From Nocardia cyriacigeorgica (lineage in GTDB: Bacteria > Actinomycetota > Actinomycetes > Mycobacteriales > Mycobacteriaceae): DNA of 64,000 nucleotides. The notes under the pieces were generated by a model. The model was given only the letters and a program-made list of their open reading frames with translations. It searched no databases and was not told the DNA's origin. The translations under genes and the position numbers were made by a program. This document shows, in pieces, positions 35,222-44,085 of this stretch (the stretch's first letter is position 1; every line of letters begins with the position of its first letter). The stretch is from positions 86,681-150,680 of the forward strand of contig NZ_JAAGVC010000006.1 of the NCBI RefSeq assembly GCF_010858045.1, given 5' to 3'.

Positions 35222-35875
35222 TCAGTGGTCGGTCCTGCGCGGTATCGCCCGTGCTACGGCGATGGCCTTACCGGTGTAGAGCACGCCGGTCCAGACGTAG
35301 ACCGCGGTGCCCCAGACCAGTAGTGCCCCACCGAAGGCCCGGCCGAAACCATCGCCCGGCCAGTCCATCTGCCCGGCCAGCAGCCAGGGCAGCGCCGACA
35401 TCAGCGCGAAGGTGGCGGCCTTGCCCAGATAGATGACCTCGGGCGGATCCAGATCGCGGCGCCGGTACACCGACAGGGTCAGGGTCAGGATCAGGTCGCG
35501 GCCGATCAGCAGCGCCGCCACCCACCAGGGGATCAGTCCGCGGATCACGAAGGCGGCCAGGGTGGTCACCAGATACAGCCGGTCGACGAACGGATCGAGC
35601 AGGGCGCCCAGCTTCGAGGACTGGTCGAGCAGCCGGGCCAGTTTGCCGTCGAGGAAGTCGGTGACGCCGCTGACGACGAGCAGCGCGAAGGCCCAGCCGT
35701 CGGCATGCTCGACCAGCATCAGCCACAGGAACACCGGTACGCCGATCAGCCGCAGCACGCTCAGCGCGTTGGGCACGGTCAGGATGCGGTCGGCGAAGAC
35801 GCCGCCGAACACCTCGCGCTCGGCACCCCGGCCGGATTCGGTCGTCCCCGATTCGCTTGTCACAGCCCCGTGCAT
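35222..35875 (-). CDS. CDP-alcohol phosphatidyltransferase (PgsA2-like)
   Basis: A 217-residue membrane enzyme with the complete CDP-alcohol phosphotransferase motif DFLDGKLARLLDQSSKLGALLDPFVD, here read as D-x2-DG-x2-AR-x8-G-x3-D-x3-D (about 77-102). Four to six hydrophobic segments follow. It makes phospholipids from CDP-diacylglycerol and an alcohol, probably glycerol 3-phosphate; by position it corresponds to Rv1822 (pgsA2). The ATG at 35875 is used, with a GTG 12 bases later as an alternative. The DUF881 and small-basic-protein genes that separate pgsA2 and gcvH in M. tuberculosis are absent here. Confidence 0.88.
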   Translation of the reverse strand: MHGAVTSESGTTESGRGAEREVFGGVFADRILTVPNALSVLRLIGVPVFLWLMLVEHADGWAFALLVVSGVTDFLDGKLARLLDQSSKLGALLDPFVDRLYLVTTLAAFVIRGLIPWWVAALLIGRDLILTLTLSVYRRRDLDPPEVIYLGKAATFALMSALPWLLAGQMDWPGDGFGRAFGGALLVWGTAVYVWTGVLYTGKAIAVARAIPRRTDH

Positions 35876-36007
35876 ACCGCATCGGCGCTCTCACGCGCCA
35901 TCCGGCCCGCACCTGGGGGCATCACATGGCCCCGTGCGGGGTGCGTGCGGGCTCACTCCCGTACCGGGCACCCGTACGCGGCGCCGGAGTCGGTAGCGTA
36001 CGCGGTG

Positions 36008-37417
36008 ATGAGCAGTCGAATCGACCTCCGCAGCCACGTCTCCGCCGACGACGTCCGCGCCCGCGGCGCGGCACTGCGCGAACAGGTGCCCTTCAGCGCG
36101 CGCGATCGCGAGGCCGCCGCCCCGGATCGCCCCGGCGTGCTCCCGTTCGTCGCGGCGAGCAATGCGGGCCGGTTGGCGCATCTGGTCCCGCTGCGAATCG
36201 GACGGATGACCACCTCGCCGTTCACCTTCTATCGCGGTGCGGCCGGTCTGATGGCCGCCGACCTCGCCGCCGGGCCGGTCACCGGGCTCACCGCCCAGCT
36301 GTGCGGCGACGCGCACGCCGCCAACTTCGGCCTCTACGGCACCCCGCACGGCGACATCGTCATGGATATCAACGACTTCGACGAGACCGTGGCCGGGCCA
36401 TGGGAGTGGGACCTGGAGCGGCTGGCGGCGAGCCTGGTGCTGGCCGGGCGCGAGGGCGGCTCCAGCGAGGACGACTGCCGTGATGCCGCGCGAGACGCGG
36501 TGCGTTCCTACCGTCGCACCATCGCCGCGCTGGCCGAGATGCCGTTCATGGAGTCCTGGACCGCCCTGCCCGACGAATCGATGATCAGCAAGGCCAAGGC
36601 CGACGATCTGCTCGACGATTTCAAGAAGGCGGCGAAGAAGGCCCGTAAGAACACCAGCGCCAAGGTGGTCGCCAAATGGACCGAGCACCTCGACGACCAC
36701 GAAACCGGCATTCGTAAGCAGCGTTTCGTCAACGATCCGCCGATTCTGACCCATGTCGACGAGGCGGTGGCCGAGGCCGCCATCGACGCGCTGGAGAACT
36801 ACGGGAGCACGCTGCGCGAGTCCAGGCAGGGTTTGCTGGCCCGATTCTCGGTGTCCGACATCGCGTTTCGTATCGTCGGGACGGGCAGCGTCGGCCTGCA
36901 CAGCTACGTCGCACTGCTGCACGGCAACGACGGCGAAGTGCTGGTGCTGCAGTTGAAGCAGGCCAATCCGTCGGCGTTGACGCCCTTCGTCGCGCCGGCC
37001 CCGCCGCGCCACGAGGGTGAGCGAATCGTGCAGGGCGCCAGGCTGGTTCAGGCCGAGACCGACATCCTGCTCGGCTGGACGAGCATGCGGGTGCCCGCGA
37101 CCGCCGAGGAACCCGAGCGGGAACTGCCGTTCGTGGTGCGCCAATTCCGCAACCTCAAGGGCGCGATCGACCCTGCCGAACTGGATTCGAAGGATCTCGA
37201 CGATTACGGCAGGCTCGCGGGCGCACTGCTGGCCCGTGCGCACACCCGGTCGCTCGACCCACGCGCCACCGCCGGATATCTCGGCGAGGACGAACGTTTC
37301 GAGGAGGCGGTGGCCGAATTCGCGGTGCGCTACGCCGACCGCACCGAAGCCGATCATGCCGAGCTGGTCGCCGCGGTGCGCGCCGGAAAACTTCCCGCGG
37401 AGCCCGCGGACGGGTAG
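36008..37417 (+). CDS. DUF2252 family protein
   Basis: A 469-residue protein with the DUF2252 core: PFTFYRGAAGLMAADLA, then LCGDAHAANFGLYGTPHGDIVMDINDFDET. The GDAHxxN and D-x-N-D-F-D motifs resemble the catalytic loop and metal site of protein-kinase-like phosphotransferases. A C-terminal half (about 290-460) has further conserved segments (VVRQFRNLKGAI). The function of the family is unknown. ATG 36008 is chosen because the conserved domain begins soon after; upstream frame has no family likeness. It is divergent from pgsA with a 132-base gap. Confidence 0.88.
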   Translation: MSSRIDLRSHVSADDVRARGAALREQVPFSARDREAAAPDRPGVLPFVAASNAGRLAHLVPLRIGRMTTSPFTFYRGAAGLMAADLAAGPVTGLTAQLCGDAHAANFGLYGTPHGDIVMDINDFDETVAGPWEWDLERLAASLVLAGREGGSSEDDCRDAARDAVRSYRRTIAALAEMPFMESWTALPDESMISKAKADDLLDDFKKAAKKARKNTSAKVVAKWTEHLDDHETGIRKQRFVNDPPILTHVDEAVAEAAIDALENYGSTLRESRQGLLARFSVSDIAFRIVGTGSVGLHSYVALLHGNDGEVLVLQLKQANPSALTPFVAPAPPRHEGERIVQGARLVQAETDILLGWTSMRVPATAEEPERELPFVVRQFRNLKGAIDPAELDSKDLDDYGRLAGALLARAHTRSLDPRATAGYLGEDERFEEAVAEFAVRYADRTEADHAELVAAVRAGKLPAEPADG

Positions 37418-37539
37418 CCTTCGGACCGGCGCCACGCCCGTCCGCCCCGGACACAGCGCGGAGCCGCAAATCTCGGGTCGGCGCCGACCCGCCTCGTATC
37501 CTGTCCGGTACCGGGTGTCGACGTGAAGGGCGGTCGCCA

Positions 37540-38430
37540 ATGCTCGTGCGAGTGCAGAACAGCGCAGGCACCAATGCCGAACGGGCATTGATCGACTGGT
37601 TGCGCACCTGGAAGGACCCCGGTAGCCCACACGGGGTCGCCACCATCAATTGCAGCCTGTTCCATCAGGACACCCTGCATCAGTTCGATGCGGTCATCTG
37701 GACGCCGACCAGCTGCGTGGTGATCGAGGCCGAAGCACTGATGGCACGCCAGGAGGGCGTGCTGCAGATCCCGCTCAACGGCGCGTGGACGGTCTCGGGT
37801 GAGCCCGCCGTCTGGGAGAACAAGGACCGGCGCACCCCCCTGGAACGCTCCCGCGATCACACCTTCGCGCTCCAGAACTGGCTGGCGGCCCGTGGGCTCG
37901 GCCAACGCGCGGTGCACGGTGTGGCGCTGATCGTGCCGATGCGCGGCGCCCGGATACAGCTCGAACAAGCTTGGAGCGACCCGAGTTTCGATGCCATTCT
38001 CGGCGACGATCCGGAGCGCCTGCGGCACTACTTCGACACCCTGGCCCAGGCCGAGAACCACCTCTGGACCGCCAACGACGTCGCGATCGCCTTCCGCGGG
38101 CTCGGCATCCTGCCGTATCTGCCCGCCCCACAGGAGTTGCTCAACGAAGGATTCCTCGGCCCCATCGATATCACGCTGTGGCACGGCGGCCCGGCGCAGG
38201 CGCAGGCCGAGGCCTACGCCGAGGAGCTGGCGCAGGCCGAACGCGAGGCCGCCAAGCCCAAGGTGCTGCAAGCGCCCTGGTACAGCCCGTGGAAGCTGTA
38301 TCCGCCGGAGCGCGGCGACGTCGATTTCGGGCGCGCGTTCATGCGATCCACCCTCGCGGTCGGCATGGTCATCGCCTTCGCCTGGGTGCTGTGGATGGTG
38401 ATCACCGCCATCCTCACCTACGGTCCGTAG
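37540..38430 (+). CDS. NERD domain protein with C-terminal membrane anchor
   Basis: A 296-residue protein. The N-terminal part (about 1-140) is a nuclease-related domain: GTNAERALIDWLRTW, FHQDTLHQFDAVIWTPTSCVVIEAEAL. The Asp of FDAVI and Glu of VIEAEA match the D...E-x-K-like core, but the usual Lys is Ala here. A C-terminal membrane helix lies at about 272-293 (STLAVGMVIAFAWVLWMVITAIL), so the domain faces the cytoplasm or hangs from the membrane. A long Ala/Gln/Glu-rich helix (about 218-240) precedes it. The ATG start at 37540 lacks a clear ribosome site. The role is unknown. Confidence 0.72.
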   Translation: MLVRVQNSAGTNAERALIDWLRTWKDPGSPHGVATINCSLFHQDTLHQFDAVIWTPTSCVVIEAEALMARQEGVLQIPLNGAWTVSGEPAVWENKDRRTPLERSRDHTFALQNWLAARGLGQRAVHGVALIVPMRGARIQLEQAWSDPSFDAILGDDPERLRHYFDTLAQAENHLWTANDVAIAFRGLGILPYLPAPQELLNEGFLGPIDITLWHGGPAQAQAEAYAEELAQAEREAAKPKVLQAPWYSPWKLYPPERGDVDFGRAFMRSTLAVGMVIAFAWVLWMVITAILTYGP

Positions 38431-38434
38431 GCGC

Positions 38435-39133
38435 TTGTCGGCGGCGGTGACTATCGTCGTTGCGGTGATCGCAGCACCCGGAACGGGCGAACCCGCGGCG
38501 CGTGGACCGGATACCGCACCCGACGCGCCGATGCCCGACCGAACCGGCCCGTGGGGTGCGGCCGCGGTCGCGGGCACGGCCACCGTCGCGATTCCGCTGA
38601 GCTTCCCGCCCGACGGCGGGCCGACCGGCCTCGATCAGCGCATCGGCGAACCGATCAGCGCCGCCCTCGATCCCCGGCCGTGGGTCGCCGAGGTGCTGGC
38701 GCTGGCGAGCAACACCTGGGTGGTGATCGCGTTGATGCTGGCCGGCGCCGCCTGGTTCGGCTGGCAGCAGCGCTGGTGGCGCGCCGCGAGCATGGTGGCG
38801 GTGCCGGAGGTCGCGGCCGGGCTCAATACCTGGGCGCTCAAACCGTTCTGGGGTCGTCCACTGCACGACTATCTCGCCTATCCGAGCGGGCACACCGTGC
38901 ATCTGGTAGCGGTCGCGACGACGTTTCTGGTGCTGATCGAATCCACCAGGGCGCGGCTGATCATCGCCGGCTGCGCGGTGGTGGCGTGGGTATCGGCGGC
39001 TATCGGCATGATCGCCCTCGACTATCACCATGCCACCGACATCATCGGCGGCGCGGGTGCGGCGATCGCGATGTCGGTGTTGCTGTGTTCGGGGATCGCG
39101 CAGGTGCAGCGTCGTACGGCGCAGTCCGGGTGA
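38435..39133 (+). CDS. PAP2 family phosphatase
   Basis: A membrane protein of up to 232 residues with the three PAP2 phosphatase motifs: KPFWGRP (about 145), YPSGHTVH, and IALDYHHATDIIGG. The first part of motif 3, usually SR, is less clear. It would remove phosphate from a lipid phosphate or polyprenyl pyrophosphate at the membrane. Five to six hydrophobic segments are visible. The start is uncertain: TTG 38435, GTG 38447 and GTG 38465 are possible. It starts 4 bases after the NERD gene stop and is probably cotranscribed with it. Confidence 0.85.
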   Translation: MSAAVTIVVAVIAAPGTGEPAARGPDTAPDAPMPDRTGPWGAAAVAGTATVAIPLSFPPDGGPTGLDQRIGEPISAALDPRPWVAEVLALASNTWVVIALMLAGAAWFGWQQRWWRAASMVAVPEVAAGLNTWALKPFWGRPLHDYLAYPSGHTVHLVAVATTFLVLIESTRARLIIAGCAVVAWVSAAIGMIALDYHHATDIIGGAGAAIAMSVLLCSGIAQVQRRTAQSG

Positions 39134-39195
39134 CGATCCACGCGCCGAGCGGGTGCGGCCCGACTCGGATCGCCCCCGAGCCCGGCGTGCAGGAC

Positions 39196-39227
39196 CCGCG
39201 CCGAGCGCATCGTGCCACTCGGCGCGG
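39196..39227. terminator. Bidirectional hairpin between convergent genes
   Basis: CCGCGCCGAG (39196-39205) pairs perfectly with CTCGGCGCGG (39218-39227) around 12 bases. It lies between the PAP2 gene and the convergent acyl-CoA oxidase gene. Confidence 0.7.
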
Positions 39228-39247
39228 ACGAGACAGGCCCTACCCTC

Positions 39248-41179
39248 TCACTGCCGCTCGTAGACGCTCGCGTCGTCGAGCATGGCCGCGCGCAGCATGG
39301 ATTCGGGCACGCCCATCGCCTCGATGAGCGTCAGCGCGTCCGGGCGCAACCGGTCGACGAGTTCGTTCACTCCGCGCCGCACGGCTTTGCCCCGCTCGAC
39401 CGACATGAACCTGTGCATGATGAACCACGCCAGGTTCTCTTCGAGGGTGGCGTAGACGAACAGATCGCACACCGTCTCCGCCAAGGCGCGGGCGTCGGGA
39501 TCCTCGATTCCGCTGATGCCCTCGATGAACGCCTCGAGCACCAGCCGATCGATATGGGCCGAGCCCGCGGCCAGAATATGATCCTGCGCGTTGTTGAACG
39601 CCTCGAACGGGCTGGTCTCCTCGGCCCGCGCGCGCAGCCGGTGCGCCGCGGTGCGGACCAGATAGTCCTCGCGGTCGGCGAACAACTGCAACTGGACCGC
39701 GCGCTTGGACAGATCGCCCTCGTCGACGGATTCGTCGCCGCGATCACGCAGGGTCTGGATCAGCTGACGCACGCCCGAGCGCTTGCGCACCACATCGCCT
39801 GCCATGGTGGCGGCGAAGCGCACCCAGCCCAGCGCGTCGAGATCGCGCACCTCATCGGAGTAGGCGGTCAGCAGTTCCTTGGCGACCAGCTGGGTCAAGA
39901 CGACGTTGTCGCCTTCGAAGGTGGTGAACACATCGGTATCGGCCTTGAGGGTGACCAGGCGGTTCTCGGTGAGGTAGCCGGCGCCGCCGCAGGCTTCGCG
40001 GCATTCCTGGATGGCACGGGTGGCGTGCCGGGTCTGGGCGACCTTGAGGCCCGCGGCGCGCTTCTCCAGCGCGCGTTGGGCGCCCGGATCGAGGTCCTGG
40101 CCGGTCTGCACCAGATGCATGCGCCGGACCAGGTCGTTCTGCGCGAAGGCCAGCGCGTAGGACCGTGCGATCAGCGGCAGCAGTCTGCGCTGGTGATTGC
40201 GGTAGTCCAGCAGAAGGATCTCGCCGCCGTCGTCCGGGTCGCCGAATTGCCGGCGCTTCAGGGCGTAGCGGCCTGCGATGCTCAGCGCCACCCGCGCGCC
40301 TGCCGCCGCGGCGCCGCCTACGCTCACGCGGCCGCGCACCAGGGTGCCGAGGGTGGTGAAGAACCGGCGGCTCGGGTTCTCGATCTCGGAGCTGTAGGTG
40401 CCGTCCGGTGCGACGTCGGCGTAGCGGTTGAGCAGGTTCTCCCTCGGCACGCGCACGTGGTCGAAGACGATGCGGCCGTTGTCGACGCCGGGCAGCCCGC
40501 CCTTGAGCCCACAGTCAGAAGTGGTGACGCCGGGCAGGTCGTTGCCCTGCTCGTCGCGGATCGGCACCAGCAGGCAGTGCACGCCGTGCTTGCCCTCGGC
40601 GGTGATCAGCTGCGCGAAAACCGCTGCCATGCGGGCGTGTTCGGCCGCGCCGCCGATGTAGTCCTTACGCGCCGACGGGGTCGGGGTGTGCACCACGAAT
40701 TCCTGGGTGGCCGGATCGTAGGTCGCGGTGGTCTCCAGATTGGCGACGTCGCTGCCGTGGCCGGATTCGGTCATCGCGAAGCAGCCGAGCAGATCCAGCG
40801 AGATCAGCCGTTTGATGAAATCGCGATGCCGCTCGGTGCCGAGGTTTTCCACCGCGCCGCCGAACAGGCCCCACTGCACGCCCGATTTCACCCATAGCGA
40901 CAGGTCGGTGTAGGCCAGCATTTCCAGCCCGACGACGGCCGCGCCCGGCTCACTGGTACCGCCGTTCTCCCGGCGAAAGCCGCGTTCGGCGATACCGAGC
41001 CCGGCCAGCGCCCGCATCTGCTCGAGCACCCTGGCCCGTGCGGCGCGGTGGTCGAGTTCGGGATCGCCGGCGAACCGGTCGCCAGCCAGTTGTTCCCTTG
41101 CCTGTTCCCGGACCTCGCCCCACGGTCCGTCCAGGGCTTCACGAAGGTGATCTGCCGTCGATGCGCTGCCGGTAGCCAT
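39248..41179 (-). CDS. Acyl-CoA oxidase/dehydrogenase family protein (long form)
   Basis: A 643-residue flavoprotein of the peroxisomal acyl-CoA oxidase type, clearly longer than FadE dehydrogenases. The FAD and substrate segments are GCFAMTESGHGSDVANLETTA, KDYIGGAAEHARM, and FGDPDDGGEILLLDYRNHQ. The C-terminal oxidase domains follow: REACGGAGYLTENRLVTLKADTDVFTTFEGDN. The ATG at 41179 (MATGSASTADHL) is preferred because the upstream extension is not family-like. It stands alone and is divergent from the ThrE gene. It would form trans-enoyl-CoA, possibly with O2 as acceptor. Confidence 0.9.
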   Translation of the reverse strand: MATGSASTADHLREALDGPWGEVREQAREQLAGDRFAGDPELDHRAARARVLEQMRALAGLGIAERGFRRENGGTSEPGAAVVGLEMLAYTDLSLWVKSGVQWGLFGGAVENLGTERHRDFIKRLISLDLLGCFAMTESGHGSDVANLETTATYDPATQEFVVHTPTPSARKDYIGGAAEHARMAAVFAQLITAEGKHGVHCLLVPIRDEQGNDLPGVTTSDCGLKGGLPGVDNGRIVFDHVRVPRENLLNRYADVAPDGTYSSEIENPSRRFFTTLGTLVRGRVSVGGAAAAGARVALSIAGRYALKRRQFGDPDDGGEILLLDYRNHQRRLLPLIARSYALAFAQNDLVRRMHLVQTGQDLDPGAQRALEKRAAGLKVAQTRHATRAIQECREACGGAGYLTENRLVTLKADTDVFTTFEGDNVVLTQLVAKELLTAYSDEVRDLDALGWVRFAATMAGDVVRKRSGVRQLIQTLRDRGDESVDEGDLSKRAVQLQLFADREDYLVRTAAHRLRARAEETSPFEAFNNAQDHILAAGSAHIDRLVLEAFIEGISGIEDPDARALAETVCDLFVYATLEENLAWFIMHRFMSVERGKAVRRGVNELVDRLRPDALTLIEAMGVPESMLRAAMLDDASVYERQ

Positions 41180-41346
41180 GACCCGACCATAGCCGCATCC
41201 GTCGGCGCCGGGCCGAAAGAACGCGGGGCGAGATCGGTCACCACAGCACGGTTCGCCCCGGCCGCCGGGACGGCGGATACCGCGTCTGCCTGCGGTTGCG
41301 GGTATCACGATGCGCGGGCCCGGTCGGGGTGACTACCTTCACGGCT

Positions 41347-42909
41347 ATGGCTATTGGCGCGCCCTCGGGAGGAGACATCGGCGAACCACGCGTCGACGAT
41401 TTCGCGGCGCGTGGTCCACGACGACGCAGAATTCTCCGGCTGCCGGTCGTGACGCAGGCCTTCGGACGGCTGGTCGGTGACCGGCAGGCGACCGCCGACA
41501 CCATCGTCGCCGCTCCGACGCCGCTGCAGCCGATCGACCTCACCGACGACGCCAAGGTCGCCGAGGTGCTCGACCTCGCCGTGCGGATGGGTGAGGTGGT
41601 GCTGGCCTCCGGCACCTCGGTCAACGACACCACCACGACCGTCCGGTTCATCGCGGCCACCTACGGTCTGGCGCGCTGCGATGTCGATGTCACCTTCGAC
41701 GCCATCCGCATCTGGGCCGACCGTGGCCGCTCGCTGCCGCCGGCCAGCAGCATGCGCATCGTGCACTACCGGGGGATGGATTTCACCCGGCTGGCGGCGG
41801 TGGACCGATTGACCCGGCGCATCCGCACCCAGATCGTCGACCCCGAAGACGCGCGTGCGGCGCTCGACGCCATCACCTCGGCGCCACACCCCTATCCGCG
41901 CTGGGTGGCGACCTTCGGCTGGTCACTGCTCGCCGCCTCGATCGCGGTGCTGCTCGGTGCCGGTGCGCTGGTCGCGGTGATCAGCTTCGCCGCCACGGCG
42001 GCGATCGACCGCGTCAACCGGATTCTCAATCGATACGGACTGCCCTTCTTCTTCCAGCACATGGTCGGCGGTGCGATCGCCGCCGCACCCGCGATCGTGC
42101 TGGCGACGCTGGCCGAACCGCTCGGCATCGACGTCGACCCGACGCTCATCATCGCGGCGGGTATCACCGTGTTGCTCAGTGGTCTGCAATTGGTCGGTTC
42201 GGTGCAGGACGCCATCACCGGCAGCCCGATCACCGCGGCGGCACGCATGCTCGAGGTGGTGATGATGACCGGCGGCATCGTCGCCGGGATCGCGCTGGCG
42301 CTGCGGATGGGCCAGATCCTCGGTGCCACCTCACCCCCGCTGGATCTCACTCCGGCCCGGGTCTTCACCGATCTGCCTGCCAAACTGCTCGCCGGTGCGG
42401 TGGCGGCGCTGGCCTACGCGCTGGCCTGTTACGCCGAGCGCCGGGCACTGGCCGCCGCCGCACTCAGCGGCGCGGTGGGCACCGTCGTCTTCCTGCTGGT
42501 TCAGCACGCCGGGTTCGGGCCGGTGGTGTCCTCCGGCGCCGCGGCCACGATCATCGGCCTCGCCGGTGGTCTGATGGCGCGGCGCGCGTTGACCCCGCCG
42601 TTGATCGTCGCGGTCGCGGGCATCACCCCGCTGCTGCCGGGCCTCAGCGTCTATCGCGGCCTGTACGGCACGCTCAACGACGAACTGCTGATCGGGGCCA
42701 ATCAATTGCTGGCCGCCCTCGGTGTCGGGTGTGCGCTGGCCGCCGGTGTCACCCTCGGCGAATGGTTCGACCGGACGGTGGTGCGCCCGCCGGTGCTGCG
42801 CCGCTTCGGCAACCTGCGCCGGCCCATCGTCCGGCGCCGTCGCAGGCCCGCCGGACTGCCGCCGTACCTGCGCAAGGAGATCCCGCCCTACCTCCGCAAG
42901 CAGAAGTGA
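41347..42909 (+). CDS. Threonine/serine exporter (ThrE family)
   Basis: A 520-residue protein. The soluble N-terminal domain (about 60-190: EVLDLAVRMGEVVLASGTSVNDTTTTVRFIA) is typical of ThrE, first described in Corynebacterium glutamicum as exporter of threonine and serine. About ten membrane segments follow. The C-terminal tail is very basic (RRRRPAGLPPYLRKEIPPYLRKQK) with a repeated PPYLRK. ATG 41347 is chosen from family length; it has no strong ribosome site. It is divergent from the acyl-CoA oxidase gene, and heme oxygenase follows 130 bases downstream. Confidence 0.9.
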   Translation: MAIGAPSGGDIGEPRVDDFAARGPRRRRILRLPVVTQAFGRLVGDRQATADTIVAAPTPLQPIDLTDDAKVAEVLDLAVRMGEVVLASGTSVNDTTTTVRFIAATYGLARCDVDVTFDAIRIWADRGRSLPPASSMRIVHYRGMDFTRLAAVDRLTRRIRTQIVDPEDARAALDAITSAPHPYPRWVATFGWSLLAASIAVLLGAGALVAVISFAATAAIDRVNRILNRYGLPFFFQHMVGGAIAAAPAIVLATLAEPLGIDVDPTLIIAAGITVLLSGLQLVGSVQDAITGSPITAAARMLEVVMMTGGIVAGIALALRMGQILGATSPPLDLTPARVFTDLPAKLLAGAVAALAYALACYAERRALAAAALSGAVGTVVFLLVQHAGFGPVVSSGAAATIIGLAGGLMARRALTPPLIVAVAGITPLLPGLSVYRGLYGTLNDELLIGANQLLAALGVGCALAAGVTLGEWFDRTVVRPPVLRRFGNLRRPIVRRRRRPAGLPPYLRKEIPPYLRKQK

Positions 42910-43042
42910 GCCCATCGCGGGAATATCGGTGAGCCGGTATCGTCGAAGCGATCGGTCCGCCGCGGCGCGGTCCCGCCACGGCGTGCCCGGGCCCGCGGCC
43001 GGCCGCGCAGACGGTTTCAGTGAGGGTGAGGTGGTTTCGGAT

Positions 43043-43744
43043 ATGTCGCACGGTCCGAATGTGTCGGAGACCGATCACGCTACCGCGGAGCCGCTACCGT
43101 TCTCGGTGCAGATCCGCAGCGCCACCGCCCGTCAGCACGAAGAGGCGGAGAACTCCTCGTTCATCTCCGACATGCTCGGCGGCGAACTCGGCGTCGAGTC
43201 CTACCTGCGCTACACCGGCCAGCTCTGGTTCATCTACCGCGCGCTGGAGGGCCGCTGGGACGCTTTGGCCGATGACCCGATCGCCGGGCCGTTCATCCGT
43301 CCCGAGCTGGCTCGCACCGCCGAACTCGAACGCGACCTCGCCCATCTGGCCGGCCCGCGGTGGCGTGACGGGCTCGAACCGCTGCCCGCCACCGCCGCCT
43401 ACGCCGCGCGCATCGATGAGTGCGCGCGCGAGTGGCCGGGCGGCTATATCGCCCACCACTACACCCGCTACCTCGGCGACCTGTCCGGTGGCCAGGTCAT
43501 CCGCGGGACCGCTGAGAAACTGTGGAATCTGCCCCACCGGGGTGATGGTGTGCGGTTCTACGTCTTCGACGGCGTCGGCAACCCGGCCGCGTTCAAACGC
43601 GAGTACCGGGCGCTGCTGGACCGGATTCCGCTCGACGATCTGGAGCGTCGCCGCGTCCTCGATGAGGGTCAGCGGGCCTTCGCGATGAATACCGCCGTGT
43701 TCGAGGAGCTGGCCGAGGAATTCCCTACGCGACGGCCGTCCTGA
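43043..43744 (+). CDS. Heme oxygenase (biliverdin-producing)
   Basis: A 233-residue HmuO/HO-1 type heme oxygenase. The proximal heme ligand His is H32 in RSATARQHEEAENSSF. The distal helix glycines are in RYLGDLSGGQVIRG, and YIAHHYTRYLGDL is typical. It opens heme to biliverdin, CO and iron for iron acquisition. ATG 43043 is used; GTG 43031 is an in-frame alternative with AGGG nearer. No heme transporter or iron regulator gene is adjacent. I saw no IdeR/DtxR box in its 130-base upstream gap by eye. Confidence 0.92.
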   Translation: MSHGPNVSETDHATAEPLPFSVQIRSATARQHEEAENSSFISDMLGGELGVESYLRYTGQLWFIYRALEGRWDALADDPIAGPFIRPELARTAELERDLAHLAGPRWRDGLEPLPATAAYAARIDECAREWPGGYIAHHYTRYLGDLSGGQVIRGTAEKLWNLPHRGDGVRFYVFDGVGNPAAFKREYRALLDRIPLDDLERRRVLDEGQRAFAMNTAVFEELAEEFPTRRPS

Positions 43745-44085
43745 TCCGGTAGGCGACATCTGGTCAAGCGACCGATTGTCCGCTCTGGACGGGCGATTCG
43801 GTTATCTGTCACCCTCGGTTTCATAATCCTTATCTGAAAACTGTTGTAACACACAAAATCCCCGTCGGCGCCGTCGTGACCATTCCCACAACGACTCCGC
43901 GCCCATCCGGCTTGCTACCGACGGGTAACCCCGATTACTGTTCCGATCAGTCAGGACGAAGGTGTTCCTACTTTCGGCCCGGCGAAATCTTTCGGGGGGT
44001 CGAAATCTTCGATTGTCCGCATTCACCGCTGCATGCCGGACAGCTCTGTGCGACAACGGCTTCGAGTGAACAGCAGGGGTAGACA
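43745..44085 (+). promoter_or_regulatory. 341-base upstream region of the acyl-CoA reductase gene
   Basis: This gap is AT-richer than its surroundings, mostly at 43795-43860. It contains the 9-base direct repeat CGAAATCTT at 43983-43991 and 44001-44009 (18 bases apart), about 80-100 bases before the GTG start. A short open frame at 43876-44082 has no family likeness or ribosome site and is not called. I take it as a long promoter/leader region. Confidence 0.4.

Noticed and set aside
35705..36007. N-terminal extension of the DUF2252 gene
   Set aside because: It runs antisense through pgsA; the family start fits ATG 36008.
37961..37975. CAAGCTTG as a KstR2-type site
   Set aside because: It lies inside the NERD coding sequence and lacks the two-base spacing of the KstR2 consensus.
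43876..44082. A 68-residue frame upstream of the acyl-CoA reductase
   Set aside because: No ribosome site and no coding-like third-position bias; it lies in an AT-richer promoter region.
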